The notes beneath the pieces are model-generated. The model made no database searches and was not told the DNA's origin. It saw only the letters and a list, made by a program, of their open reading frames with translations. From the NCBI GenBank assembly GCA_028875575.1, contig JAPPDF010000086.1:1-50906 (forward strand): a DNA stretch of 50,906 nucleotides, read 5' to 3'. The position numbers were made by a program, and so were the translations under genes. Position 1 is the stretch's first letter; each line of letters begins with the position of its first letter. This document shows positions 10,335 through 17,989 of the stretch, in pieces. This DNA is from Acidobacteriota bacterium. Lineage in GTDB: Bacteria > Acidobacteriota > Terriglobia > Versatilivoradales > Versatilivoraceae.

Positions 10335-11789
10335 ATGAGCGCACCCTGGAAAACCAAAATCCCCGAGAGAACTCAGTGCTGCCCCGGGAAAACCCGTAGG
10401 CTGCTGTCCTGCCTGCCGGGGCCGGCCCTTGTTCTGGCGGCTCTCACCCTGATACCGAGCCAGGCCGCGCCGCCCCAGGACGACACCGATGACTATCCTC
10501 CCCTGGAGTTATTCTTTCAGGCGGGAGCCGTCGAGGACGCCGATGCCAAACCCGCCCTGGAGGCCATCAGCCGCTCCTGGCGAGACACCTATACCGCCAT
10601 GCTGGTCGAACTGAGCGGTCCCACCTATCCGGAAATCAAGAGTCGGCTCTTTCGCTTCCTCACCAAGCAGACCGGCCAATTCTTCGGACAGGACAGCCAG
10701 CGCTGGTTGAGGTGGGTCTGGAAGCAACCCTACGCACCCCATCCTGAATACCTCATCTTCAAGCGATCCTTCTACAAGATCATCGATCCCCGCATGGTCA
10801 AGTTCTTCCCGCCGGCTGCCCGCTCCCTGGTCCGGCTGGACGAGGTGCAGTGGGGAGGGGTGAAGGTCAACGGCATTCCTCCCCTGGACCACCCCGAGAA
10901 TATTCCGGCCAGTGAGGCCGACTACCTCAAGGACAGCCACGTCGTTTTCGGTCTATCGGTGGGGGGCAGTGCTCGGGCCTACCCCAAGCGGATTCTGGCC
11001 TGGCACGAGATGGCGCTGGACAAATTGGGCGGCACCGGGATTACCCTGGTCTACTGCACGCTCTGCGGCACCGCCATTCCCTACAAGAGCGTCGTCGGGG
11101 GGCGGCACCGGACCTTCGGCACCAGCGGACTGGTCTATCGGGCCAACAAGCTGATGTTCGACCACGAGTCCAACAGTCTGTGGTCCACCCTGCTGGGAAC
11201 GCCCGTGATCGGCAAACTGGCGGGATCCGGTCTCAAGCTGGAGTCGCTTCCCATCGTGACCACCCGCTGGGGAGAATGGCGGAAAAAACACCCCGACACC
11301 ACCGTCCTGTCTCTGGACACGGGGCATGAGCGTGACTACAGGGAGGGTCAAGCCTACAAGCAATATTTTTCCACCGATTCGCTGATGTTCCAGGTGGCCG
11401 AGAGGGACAAGCGCCTGAGAAACAAGGCTGAAATCCTGGGGATCGTGCTCTCCCCCTATTCCCCCGACGGCAAGGAGCAGCCACTGGCGGTCAGCTCGAG
11501 ATTCCTGAAGAAGAATCGGGTGTTCCGGACCGGGCTGGCCGGTCACTCACTGACCATCCTGACGACCCGGGCCGGCGCCAACCGTGTCTTCAAGACCGGA
11601 AAGGAAAGGTTCCAGCGGCTGTTGCGGGATGACCGGGTGGTCGACGACAGCGGAAAAACCTGGAAAATGAAGGAAGACGGCCTGATTTCCGAGGAAAACC
11701 CCGACCGGGTATTGCCTCGAGTCCCGGCCTTTCGCGCCTTTTGGTTCGGCTGGTTCGCCCAATACCCCGAGACCCGGCTGATCAAGTAA
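10335..11789 (+). CDS. DUF3179 domain-containing exported protein
   Basis: 484 residues from the ATG at 10335; an upstream ATG at 10257 would add 26 residues without homology. The leader is basic then hydrophobic (RRLLSCLPGPALVLAALTLIPSQA). The DUF3179 core includes PLDHPENIPASEADYLKDSHVVFGL, ITLVYCTLCGTAIPYK with its CxxC, FGTSGLVYRANKLMFDHESNSLWS, and the closing LGTPVIGKLAGSGLKLESLP. Family function is not known; the CxxC suggests metal or redox chemistry. The gene lies 160 nt after the mutarotase-like gene and may have its own promoter. It ends 3 nt before a large inverted-repeat element. Confidence 0.88.
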   Translation: MSAPWKTKIPERTQCCPGKTRRLLSCLPGPALVLAALTLIPSQAAPPQDDTDDYPPLELFFQAGAVEDADAKPALEAISRSWRDTYTAMLVELSGPTYPEIKSRLFRFLTKQTGQFFGQDSQRWLRWVWKQPYAPHPEYLIFKRSFYKIIDPRMVKFFPPAARSLVRLDEVQWGGVKVNGIPPLDHPENIPASEADYLKDSHVVFGLSVGGSARAYPKRILAWHEMALDKLGGTGITLVYCTLCGTAIPYKSVVGGRHRTFGTSGLVYRANKLMFDHESNSLWSTLLGTPVIGKLAGSGLKLESLPIVTTRWGEWRKKHPDTTVLSLDTGHERDYREGQAYKQYFSTDSLMFQVAERDKRLRNKAEILGIVLSPYSPDGKEQPLAVSSRFLKKNRVFRTGLAGHSLTILTTRAGANRVFKTGKERFQRLLRDDRVVDDSGKTWKMKEDGLISEENPDRVLPRVPAFRAFWFGWFAQYPETRLIK

Positions 11790-11791
11790 AC

Positions 11792-12038
11792 TAGCCCGCA
11801 TTTCTCACCAGGCCGCTGAGCCTACGGTAGTTACGTATTCGTGTTTAACATCCTGCGGCGCTTTGTATGGAGTCTTCAGCCTACACACGGTGCTGGGCGC
11901 GCCCTGGCTTGTCCTTTTCCCCTCAGCGCATCCATGCTCGCTCGACCGTAGTGACCGCTACGCTCTTCGCTCCCGAGCACGCGCTGAGGGGAAAATGCCT
12001 GCGCCATGATCACGCCCCCTGGTGAGAAACGCGGGCTA
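11792..12038. repeat. Nested inverted-repeat element between convergent genes
   Basis: Outer arms of 21 bp match at 20 of 21 positions: 11792-11812 (TAGCCCGCATTTC..., ending CACCAGG) and the inverted copy at 12018-12038. A perfect 15-bp inner inverted repeat lies at 11915-11929 and 11981-11995 (TTTTCCCCTCAGCGC and its complement). The inner loop contains a further small hairpin, CGTAG-TGACCG-CTACG. The left arm begins 3 nt after the DUF3179 stop, and the outermost TAG of the right arm is the stop codon of the amidohydrolase. It carries no ORF with a family signature. It may be a MITE-like element or a structured bidirectional terminator. Confidence 0.75.
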
Positions 12039-13286
12039 ATCGGGGGGATGTGGGTCTCGCACCTCCAGGAGGTCCCAGGCCGCTCTCTGCCTGGCGATGG
12101 CCGACGAATTGGGCCATTGGGCCGGCGAGGTGATTCGTCCCGGCACTCCCGCTCGCCACACGGCCCGAGCACGGAGGCGCTGTCGGACTCGACGCAGTTG
12201 CGATTGGCAGTCCTCCAATTCGGTGTCGACCCCATCCAGCGAGAGCACCGTCACATCCGCCTCCCTCCCGACTGCCAGGCTTCCGATGCGGTCCTCCCAG
12301 CCGATGGCCCTGGCCGGCTCGATGGTGGTCCGGCCAATGACTTCCGCCAGCGGCAGACCCAGGTGAAGCAGCTTGGTCATGACGGTCGGCAAGTCGTAGG
12401 CCGGGCCTTCGCAGGTTCCGCTGTGGAGGTCGCTGCTGATGGTGTCGGGCCAAAAGCCCTGCTGAAAGCTCAGCTCGGCAACCGTCCAGTTGAAGGATCC
12501 CTGCCCAAAACCCACGTCGAATAACACGCCCCTTTCCCGCGCCGCTCGCACCGCGGGATCCAAATGCCCGTCCGAGCGGACGATGGTGCTGCGAAATCCA
12601 TGGTAGGTGTGGGTATAGATGTCACCCGCGGCCATCTTGCCCGGGCAGTCCGCCAGGCTCACCGTAGAGAGAGTGTGGTGAACCATCAGCGGAAGCCGGA
12701 CCGCACGAGCCGCGGCCAAGGCCCGGCGATAGGCTTCGGCTTCGTTGCGCCCCTCATCGGCCAGCGAGGCCGAGAGACGGACCTTGACTCCCGCAATCAG
12801 GTCTCGATTGGCGTTCACGCAGTCGATGCAGCCCTGAAGGTCGGCCAGGTCCAGCAGATCCAGCTCTCCCGGCGTGGCCTTGTCACCGCCCAGCTTGGCG
12901 AATGCCAGCCCGGCGCAGGAGATGTTGAGCAGCGCCAGCAGGCGTGTCCGGCTGGGCCGGCAGGCATAGATTCGAAAGCCTTCAAAAGTGCTGCAGCCGG
13001 CACTGCCGGTATCGAGTGCGGTCGTCACCCCTCGACCCAGGCAGTAGTGGTCCACGTCGATGCCCAGCGGGGTGACGTGCTCGTAACCATGCATGTGCAG
13101 ATCGATCAGGCCGGGAACCACCAGCAAACCCCCGGCATCGAATCGCTGGTCGGAGGTTTCCGCCCGTGCCGACCGCGTCAACAGGGAAATGCGGCCATCC
13201 CGGATACACAGGTCCAATTGAGCGTCCACCCGATTGGCCGGGTCCACCACCCGGCCTCCGGCGATGATCCAGTCGTGATGCGCCAT
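12036..13286 (-). CDS. Metal-dependent amidohydrolase (dihydroorotase/deacetylase-like)
   Basis: 416 residues. Amidohydrolase signatures: VVPGLIDLHMHGYEH with the HxH metal pair at 64 and 66, a lysine in AGVKVRLSAS (K168) positioned to be the carboxylated bridge, MVHHT (H203/H204), YTHTYHGF (H226) and the catalytic aspartate in TISSDLHSG (D286), followed by the C-terminal return to the small beta domain (GRTTIEPARAIGWEDRIGSLAVGREADVTVL). This resembles the 'amidohydrolase/deacetylase' group formerly annotated as dihydroorotase; the substrate is not known. The stop codon lies inside the right arm of the 11.8-12.0 kb repeat. It is divergent from the dioxygenase gene, with a 165-nt gap. Confidence 0.85.
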   Translation of the reverse strand: MAHHDWIIAGGRVVDPANRVDAQLDLCIRDGRISLLTRSARAETSDQRFDAGGLLVVPGLIDLHMHGYEHVTPLGIDVDHYCLGRGVTTALDTGSAGCSTFEGFRIYACRPSRTRLLALLNISCAGLAFAKLGGDKATPGELDLLDLADLQGCIDCVNANRDLIAGVKVRLSASLADEGRNEAEAYRRALAAARAVRLPLMVHHTLSTVSLADCPGKMAAGDIYTHTYHGFRSTIVRSDGHLDPAVRAARERGVLFDVGFGQGSFNWTVAELSFQQGFWPDTISSDLHSGTCEGPAYDLPTVMTKLLHLGLPLAEVIGRTTIEPARAIGWEDRIGSLAVGREADVTVLSLDGVDTELEDCQSQLRRVRQRLRARAVWRAGVPGRITSPAQWPNSSAIARQRAAWDLLEVRDPHPPD

Positions 13287-13451
13287 GGGAACTCCCTCGG
13301 AGAAAACCCGAGGCCCACCTGGAATAGGTGTTTTCCCCGGGTGGAATTAACAGTAAGATTCGACTGGGTTCAGGGGATCCCGGGCTCCCCTGGCCGTGCA
13401 TCCGGCAATGAGAGCATCCCGGCTCGCATTCCTGACCCATTCGGCGGCGAC

Positions 13452-14390
13452 ATGAAAAAAGCGATCGATCTCGAGGCGGCCATCAGACATCTCGACCAGG
13501 AGGGATACGTGGTGCTCGAAGGTGTCCTGGACCGAAAGCGGCTGCAGCGGATTCGAGGGGAAGTCGACCGGCTCTTCGAGCAGGAACAGCGGCAGCCATT
13601 CGACCCGGGTGACGGTCCCGGGGGATCCGACGACGACGCCATCGAAGCCTTCATCTCGGAGAGCTACACCGCCTCCGAGGCCGAAGTGGCTCGAATCATG
13701 AAGAGGATTCGCCACACGCGCGCGCTCAACGGGAACACCTCCTGGCCGGTGCCCCCCAACCAGGTCATGAAGCTCTTCTTTCACCTCCCGCTGCTCTTCG
13801 ATCAGGATCGGTCTCAACGCATCATGAATCTGCCGGCCAAGTCGAATACGGCACTGCAGTTGGTTGAAGAACCCCATGTCCTGAAACTGGTCCGGGGGGT
13901 CCTGGGCGAGGACTGCGTGCTCTCGGATCTGAGCGCCACCAGCATCGGCGCCCATGCCACCGAGGGGGGAGCCTGGCACGTGGATGTGCCCCTGGGTCAA
14001 CTGGCCGAACCCCTGCCCGATTTCCCCTTGACCGTCCAGAATGCCTGGATGCTGGACGATTTCACCGCCGAAAACGGCGCCACCCGGGTCGTGCCTCGAA
14101 GCCACAAGTTGAGGAAGAAGCCCGTCTGGGCCCCCCAACAGGAACAGCAGGAAGCGATCCTGACCGCGCCCGCGGGGTCGGTGGCCGTTTGGCTGTCCAA
14201 TACCTGGCACCGCTCGGGTCCCAACACCACCGACCGTCCCCGCCGGGCATTGCTCGGCTACTATTCCCGTTCCTGGGTCAAACCCTTCAGCGACTACCGC
14301 ACCTGTTTTTCCAAGCGGAAACTGGATGAACTCTCCCCTACCCTGAGATACCTGCTGGGCTTCTCCGCCAACGGGATCGTGCGGGGATGA
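13452..14390 (+). CDS. Phytanoyl-CoA dioxygenase (PhyH) family protein
   Basis: 312 residues from the ATG at 13452; the open frame extends far upstream but that part is antisense to the amidohydrolase. The N terminus EGYVVLEGVLDRKRLQRIRGEVDRLF is typical of PhyH proteins. The Fe(II) facial triad is visible as H176 and D178 (AWHVDVPLG) and H253 (SNTWHRSGPN), with the 2-oxoglutarate-binding arginine in the RPRRALLGYYS stretch; VPRSHK is a further family hallmark. These enzymes hydroxylate small molecules using 2-oxoglutarate; the substrate is unknown. Its stop is followed closely by a partial copy of the convergent-junction repeat. Confidence 0.88.
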   Translation: MKKAIDLEAAIRHLDQEGYVVLEGVLDRKRLQRIRGEVDRLFEQEQRQPFDPGDGPGGSDDDAIEAFISESYTASEAEVARIMKRIRHTRALNGNTSWPVPPNQVMKLFFHLPLLFDQDRSQRIMNLPAKSNTALQLVEEPHVLKLVRGVLGEDCVLSDLSATSIGAHATEGGAWHVDVPLGQLAEPLPDFPLTVQNAWMLDDFTAENGATRVVPRSHKLRKKPVWAPQQEQQEAILTAPAGSVAVWLSNTWHRSGPNTTDRPRRALLGYYSRSWVKPFSDYRTCFSKRKLDELSPTLRYLLGFSANGIVRG

Positions 14391-14398
14391 CCGGGTTG

Positions 14399-14410
14399 AG
14401 CCCGCATTTC
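14399..14410. repeat. Partial third copy of the inverted-repeat arm
   Basis: AGCCCGCATTTC here matches 12 of 12 bases of the left arm at 11793-11804, and the following TCA also matches with one inserted base. It lies between the convergent stops of the PhyH gene (14390) and the DUF6817 gene (14412), the same kind of place as the full element. No partner arm was found nearby. Confidence 0.4.
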
Positions 14411-14411
14411 C

Positions 14412-14963
14412 TCAATTCCGGCTCTCGGCCGGTTCCATCGCGAAAACACGGTCGTAGGATTTCAGGGCGACTCCACCAAGCCTTTCCGCCATGCGCCGGA
14501 AGGCCTGCCTGCGAAGACCCCAGCGATCATCCCGCGCCACCTGCTCCAGCCAGTCGCACAGGTGGACTCGGCACAGGTCGTCAAAGTCCTCTTTGGAGAG
14601 CTCGATCTCCTGCTGCAGGAAACGATCCTTGAGAATGTAGGGCTCCTGTCCCCGCGCGACGCTCTCGTCCAGGGATTGCCGCAACAGGCAACAGTTGAGA
14701 TAGACCAGTCTCTCGGCCCGTTCTCCGATGAGGTCACGCACCTCACCCCGGCGTTCCAGGGGCAAGGTGAAATCCTGGAACAGCTCGGTGCCGTAGATCG
14801 AATGAAACATGCCGGCATCGCACAGTTCCTGGCTGCAACCCCAGGACTGCAGGTCCCGGTAGACCCCGGCGCCATGCGCCAGATAGGTATTTTCGGAATG
14901 CCCGATTTCCGCGGCTCCCAGTTCCTTGAAATAGTCGGCAAACCTCCTCATCCTCTCACTCAT
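14412..14963 (-). CDS. DUF6817-type (HD-like) protein
   Basis: 183 residues, cytosolic, no signal peptide. The His-rich opening GHSENTYLAHGAGVYRDLQSWG and CDAGMFHSIYGTELF match the pattern H-x6-H...AGxFHSxYGT of the DUF6817 group, which looks like a small HD-type helical metalloprotein; function unknown. The start ATG follows GAGGAGGGTTTCC, a good ribosome site. It is convergent with the PhyH gene, with a 21-nt gap between the stops. Some family members are fused to other domains, but here it is a stand-alone gene. Confidence 0.7.
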   Translation of the reverse strand: MSERMRRFADYFKELGAAEIGHSENTYLAHGAGVYRDLQSWGCSQELCDAGMFHSIYGTELFQDFTLPLERRGEVRDLIGERAERLVYLNCCLLRQSLDESVARGQEPYILKDRFLQQEIELSKEDFDDLCRVHLCDWLEQVARDDRWGLRRQAFRRMAERLGGVALKSYDRVFAMEPAESRN

Positions 14964-15244
14964 GGAAACCCTCCTCGGATCGATGGGAAAAAGCGCGCCA
15001 CCAAGTTTGCAACCAGCCTACTTTACACCAGAGAGACCGGCCGACCCACATCCTTGTCTGCAACACCGCTGTTTCGCCCCTTATGAGTCGCCCCGACGTG
15101 TGGGACGGCGGCGTGGATAGGTGATCGTTGAATAGTGGGTAGTGGATGGTTATTTGATCGACACGTTAAGCATATTTGAAACAAACGACTGCGCCTAGTG
15201 GCTGGAAACCGATTCAAAGTCGAGCATGTGCAGATTTTTTATTC
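14964..15244. other. Non-coding stretch, left part of a 700-bp gap
   Basis: Between the DUF6817 start and the repeat array. It is locally AT-rich around 15120-15200. I see no conserved ORF, tRNA or clear promoter. Confidence 0.4.
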
Positions 15245-15406
15245 ACATCGATGCACAGGATATACAGGATTCTTTTCAGGAAACGGCCAGCTTTTCATGC
15301 CGGGAATCCACAAAACCGCACCGGATCATCGCCTGAGCTGGCTTCTCGTGCTGGAAGCTCTCGTCGGGCTAGTCCTGTTAATCCTGTGCATCCTGTGCAT
15401 CGATGT
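15245..15406. repeat. Inverted repeat built from 9-bp tandem units
   Basis: Left arm 15245-15271 and right arm 15380-15406 are inverted copies (24 of 27 positions) around a 108-bp centre. The arms are made of 9-bp units: TCCTGTTAA, TCCTGTGCA, TCCTGTGCA at 15373-15399, ending in ATCGATG; the left arm carries the complementary TGCACAGGA and TATACAGGA at 15252-15269. The palindromic end ATCGAT closes each arm. No ORF with family similarity lies between the arms. It resembles the short-period palindromic repeats found between genes in many genomes. Confidence 0.7.
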
Positions 15407-15662
15407 TCATCAGGTAGAAAATCGTGCCAACGGAACAGGGTCCTTGTTCCCGGCAGGCTATGAAGATTCGTTGTTCAACCCTCGAATGATCTCCACGGCA
15501 GGGCAGGGACGGCACTTTCCTGAATCACCTCTGGTGTCACCCTGTATGATCCGCACGGCAGAGCGGGGCGTGATCCTCAGGCTCCGCGCCGGCCCTGGCC
15601 GAGGTTGGGAATTGGCACTATGTCCTTGAAGTAGCACGCACCCTCAAAGTAGCATCGGTCCC
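15407..15662. other. Non-coding stretch upstream of the Nramp-like gene
   Basis: Contains two small imperfect direct duplications: ATGATCTCCACGGCAG near 15487 with ATGATCCGCACGGCAG near 15547, and CCTTGAAGTAGCAC near 15624 with CCTCAAAGTAGCAT near 15643, the second ending just before the transporter ATG. No clear promoter or gene is seen. Confidence 0.4.
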
Positions 15663-17027
15663 ATGGCTGACGATCCACGCAATCCCTATCGACTGCATCC
15701 CGATTCCGTTCTGAAGCCTCCCAAACGCTTTTTTTCCATTCTCAGCCACATCGGTCCCGGGCTGATTCTGACCAGCACTATCGTGGGATCGGGGGAGCTG
15801 ATCGCAACCACCGTTCTGGGCGCCGAGAACGGGTACACCCTGCTCTGGCTGATCCTGGTGAGCTGCGTCGTCAAGATCGTGGTCCAGAACGAGTTGGGAC
15901 GCTACGCCATCGGGACGGGCGAGACCACCCTGGAGGCCTTCGACAAGCTTCCCGGACCTCGATGGCGGGTTTCCTGGGTGGTCTGGCTCTGGTTCCTGGT
16001 GGTGCTGCTGGGACTGTTCTCCATCGGAGGCATGCTGGGAGGCATCTCCGAGGTCCTCAACACGCTGATTCCCGGTGTCTCCTTCAACACCTGGTTGTGG
16101 TTCCTCAACCTCTTCACCATCGGATTGCTGGTCGTCGGCCGCTACTCGCTGATCGAACGGGTGGCGGTAGCCATGGTGGTGACCTTTACGCTACTGACCG
16201 TCGGCTGCGCCTACCTGCTTTCCAAGGACCCGCAATACTTTTCCTGGGCCAGAGTTCTGGAGGGCCTCTCCTTTCAACCCCCGCAAGGGGGCATGAGCAC
16301 GGCGGTTACCGTCTTCGGTGCCACCGGCGTGGGAGCCATCGAACTGATCGCCTACCCCTACTGGTGTATCGAGAAGGGCTACGCCCGCTTCACCGGAATT
16401 CGGGAGAGGTCCCAGGCCTGGAAAGCCAGGGCCGACGGTTGGATCAAGGTAATGGGAACCGACGTTCTCAGCGCCTGTGTGATCTACACCTTTGCCACCG
16501 TGGCCTTTTATTTCCTGGGCGCGGGCGTCCTTTCCGGGATGGGCCTGGTGCCCCAGGGTCTCGACATGGTCAGAACCCTCTCTCACATGTTCACTCAGAC
16601 CCTGGGAAACTGGTCCTTCTACCTCTTCCTGATAGGCTCGATGGCCGTACTCTACTCGACCGTCTTCTCCGGAATCGCCGCACTGAGTCGCATGCTGGCC
16701 GACTTTGCGGGCATGCTGGGCCTCTACCGCAAAGACGACTATGCCGCCAGGTTAAGGGTCATTCGACTCCTGGTGGTGGGGCTGCCGCTGATTCCCACCC
16801 TGCTGTTCCTGTACCTGCAGGAGCCGGTGCTCATGATCAAGGTCAGCGGAATCAGCCAGGCCCTGCTGCTGCCCGGCATCGGCTTTGCCATGCTCTACCT
16901 CGGCAAGACCTATCTGCCGCGCGAGATTGCACCCAAGAACTGGGTCACCGCCGCCCTCTGGGCAACCACGCTGGTCATGGCCCTCCTGATGGGCTACTCG
17001 GTGGTCCTGGCCGTGCTCCGCTGGTGA
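15663..17027 (+). CDS. Nramp-related membrane transporter with non-canonical motifs
   Basis: 454 residues with about eleven hydrophobic segments, all inner membrane. The opening GPGLILTSTIVGSGELIATT aligns with Nramp TM1 (GPGFL...DPGN), but the metal-binding DPGN is replaced by GSGE. The TM6 region GVGAIELIAYPYWCIEKG replaces the usual MPH motif with AYPYW. Nramp proteins move Mn2+/Fe2+ with protons using the Asp/Asn of DPGN and the Met of MPH, so this member probably does not have the same site, and the substrate is open (another metal ion or no metal). No good ribosome site precedes the ATG. Neighbours give no clue. Confidence 0.8.
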   Translation: MADDPRNPYRLHPDSVLKPPKRFFSILSHIGPGLILTSTIVGSGELIATTVLGAENGYTLLWLILVSCVVKIVVQNELGRYAIGTGETTLEAFDKLPGPRWRVSWVVWLWFLVVLLGLFSIGGMLGGISEVLNTLIPGVSFNTWLWFLNLFTIGLLVVGRYSLIERVAVAMVVTFTLLTVGCAYLLSKDPQYFSWARVLEGLSFQPPQGGMSTAVTVFGATGVGAIELIAYPYWCIEKGYARFTGIRERSQAWKARADGWIKVMGTDVLSACVIYTFATVAFYFLGAGVLSGMGLVPQGLDMVRTLSHMFTQTLGNWSFYLFLIGSMAVLYSTVFSGIAALSRMLADFAGMLGLYRKDDYAARLRVIRLLVVGLPLIPTLLFLYLQEPVLMIKVSGISQALLLPGIGFAMLYLGKTYLPREIAPKNWVTAALWATTLVMALLMGYSVVLAVLRW

Positions 17028-17154
17028 AAATCTCTGACGTGAGATTGCGACACCGCTCGGATGCGGCGGCAATGTTGCAGACACGGGCCCACAAGTCGTC
17101 CGATCCGGTAAGAAGTCCGCCGGCCTTGCGAGAGTTGACGATTGGTCAAGCCGG

Positions 17155-17200
17155 TTGCGTCTCTCCTGATCCAACTGTTAATATACGTGCATCATACGTG
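17155..17200 (+). promoter_or_regulatory. Promoter and probable operator of the MazEF-like module
   Basis: TTGCGT (17155-17160), 17-bp spacer, TTAATA (17178-17183). Overlapping the expected start point are two direct copies of ATACGTG at 17183-17189 and 17194-17200, exactly 11 bp apart, i.e. on one DNA face. Ribbon-helix-helix antitoxins typically bind such repeats and repress their own operon, so this is a likely autoregulatory site. Confidence 0.55.
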
Positions 17201-17212
17201 TAGGAAATGAAT

Positions 17213-17443
17213 ATGCAAAAGAAATTGACAATCACCATAGACGAAGACGTGTACGCAGGTCTCTACCAGGTCGTGGGCAAACGCAAGATCAGCCGGTTCA
17301 TCGAGTCGTTGGTCAGGCCTCACGTCATGTATGGCGATATTCGGGAAGGTTATCGTCAAATGGCTGCGGACACCGAACGAGAAACCGAAGCGATGGAGTG
17401 GATGGAGGGTACGGCTGAGGACGTTAGCGATGAAGCGAGGTGA
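17213..17443 (+). CDS. Ribbon-helix-helix antitoxin of a MazF-type module
   Basis: 76 residues from the ATG at 17213, which is 6 nt after AGGAA; the ATG at 17207 is too close to that site and would add only MN. The N-terminal KKLTITIDEDVYAGLYQVVG followed by KRKISRFIESLVRPHV is a beta strand plus two helices typical of RHH/CopG-like antitoxins, and the acidic tail (DTERETEAMEWMEGTAEDVSDEA) would wrap and inhibit the toxin. The gene overlaps the toxin by 14 nt, so both are translated from one message. Named by partner and structure, not by a specific subfamily. Confidence 0.8.
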   Translation: MQKKLTITIDEDVYAGLYQVVGKRKISRFIESLVRPHVMYGDIREGYRQMAADTERETEAMEWMEGTAEDVSDEAR

Positions 17444-17750
17444 AGCCTGGTGGGTGAGATTCGGACCATCCGTTGGCGGAGAAATCCGCAAGCGGAGGCC
17501 TGCCGTTGTCGTGACCAACGACGTGGCTATCTCCTACCTGAACAGGGTTCAGGTTGTACCCTTGACGACCCAAGTAAGCAGGGTCTACCCCGGCGAGGCC
17601 CTCGTTGTCATCAACGATAGACCGCATAAAGCCATGGCCGATCAGTTGACTACCGTGAGCAAGGCACGAATCGGAGCTTTCTTTGGAGAATTATCCGACG
17701 GCGACGTTGAAAATTTGGACGCGGCCGTGAGGCTCCATTTGGGCCTGTAA
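17430..17750 (+). CDS. mazF: PemK/MazF-family endoribonuclease toxin
   Basis: 106 residues from the ATG at 17430, inside the antitoxin's 3' end. The family start RGEAWWVRFGPSVGGEIRK is followed by RPAVVVTND, VQVVPLTTQVSRVYPGEALV and the C-terminal MADQLTTVSKARIG, all hallmarks of PemK/MazF. These toxins cut single-stranded mRNA at short motifs; the catalytic Arg in the first loop (EIRKRRP) and Thr in PLTTQ are present, so the protein appears intact. Overlap with the antitoxin indicates a functional type II module, unlike the damaged vapB next to it. Confidence 0.9.
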   Translation: MKRGEAWWVRFGPSVGGEIRKRRPAVVVTNDVAISYLNRVQVVPLTTQVSRVYPGEALVVINDRPHKAMADQLTTVSKARIGAFFGELSDGDVENLDAAVRLHLGL

Positions 17751-17761
17751 TTCATCAGCAC

Positions 17762-17989
17762 ATGAGAATCACACTCGAAATCGACGACCCGATCCTCCGG
17801 AAACTGGAGCAACTCAAGTAGAAGGAAGGCAAATCCATGGGGCGGCTCGTGTCTGATCTGCTGGCGCAGGCCTTGCGGGACAACGCGAGGCCTGCCGCAG
17901 GACCTCCTCCCGTTTGGATCTCAAGGCCAATGGGCGCCAGCGTCGACCTCTCCGACAAAGTGGCGCTGAACCGGGATTTGGTTCGATGA
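17762..17989 (+). pseudogene. vapB: VapB-type antitoxin interrupted by an amber codon, no VapC
   Basis: The frame reads MRITLEIDDPILRKLEQLK, then TAG, then KEGKSMGRLVSDLLAQAL and a tail PVWISRPMGASVDLSDKVAL. That is the familiar VapB layout (strand, KEGKSLGRLVSELLAQAL helix, W.S.PMGARVDL linker) with one nonsense codon at position 20; a C-to-T change of CAG would explain it. The frame is otherwise open for 76 codons. No PIN-domain VapC follows, so the toxin is lost or never was adjacent. Reinitiation at the internal ATG (GGAAGGCAAATCC precedes it) could make a shorter protein. Confidence 0.7.

Noticed and set aside
12564-13451. N-terminal extension of the PhyH open frame
   Set aside because: It is antisense to the amidohydrolase; PhyH homology begins at the ATG at 13452.
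15061-15098. About 38-bp similarity to 50765-50802 (AACACnGCTGTTTCGCCC core)
   Set aside because: Core of 17/18 matches plus weaker flanks can occur by chance in 50 kb; no inverted partner or further copy seen.
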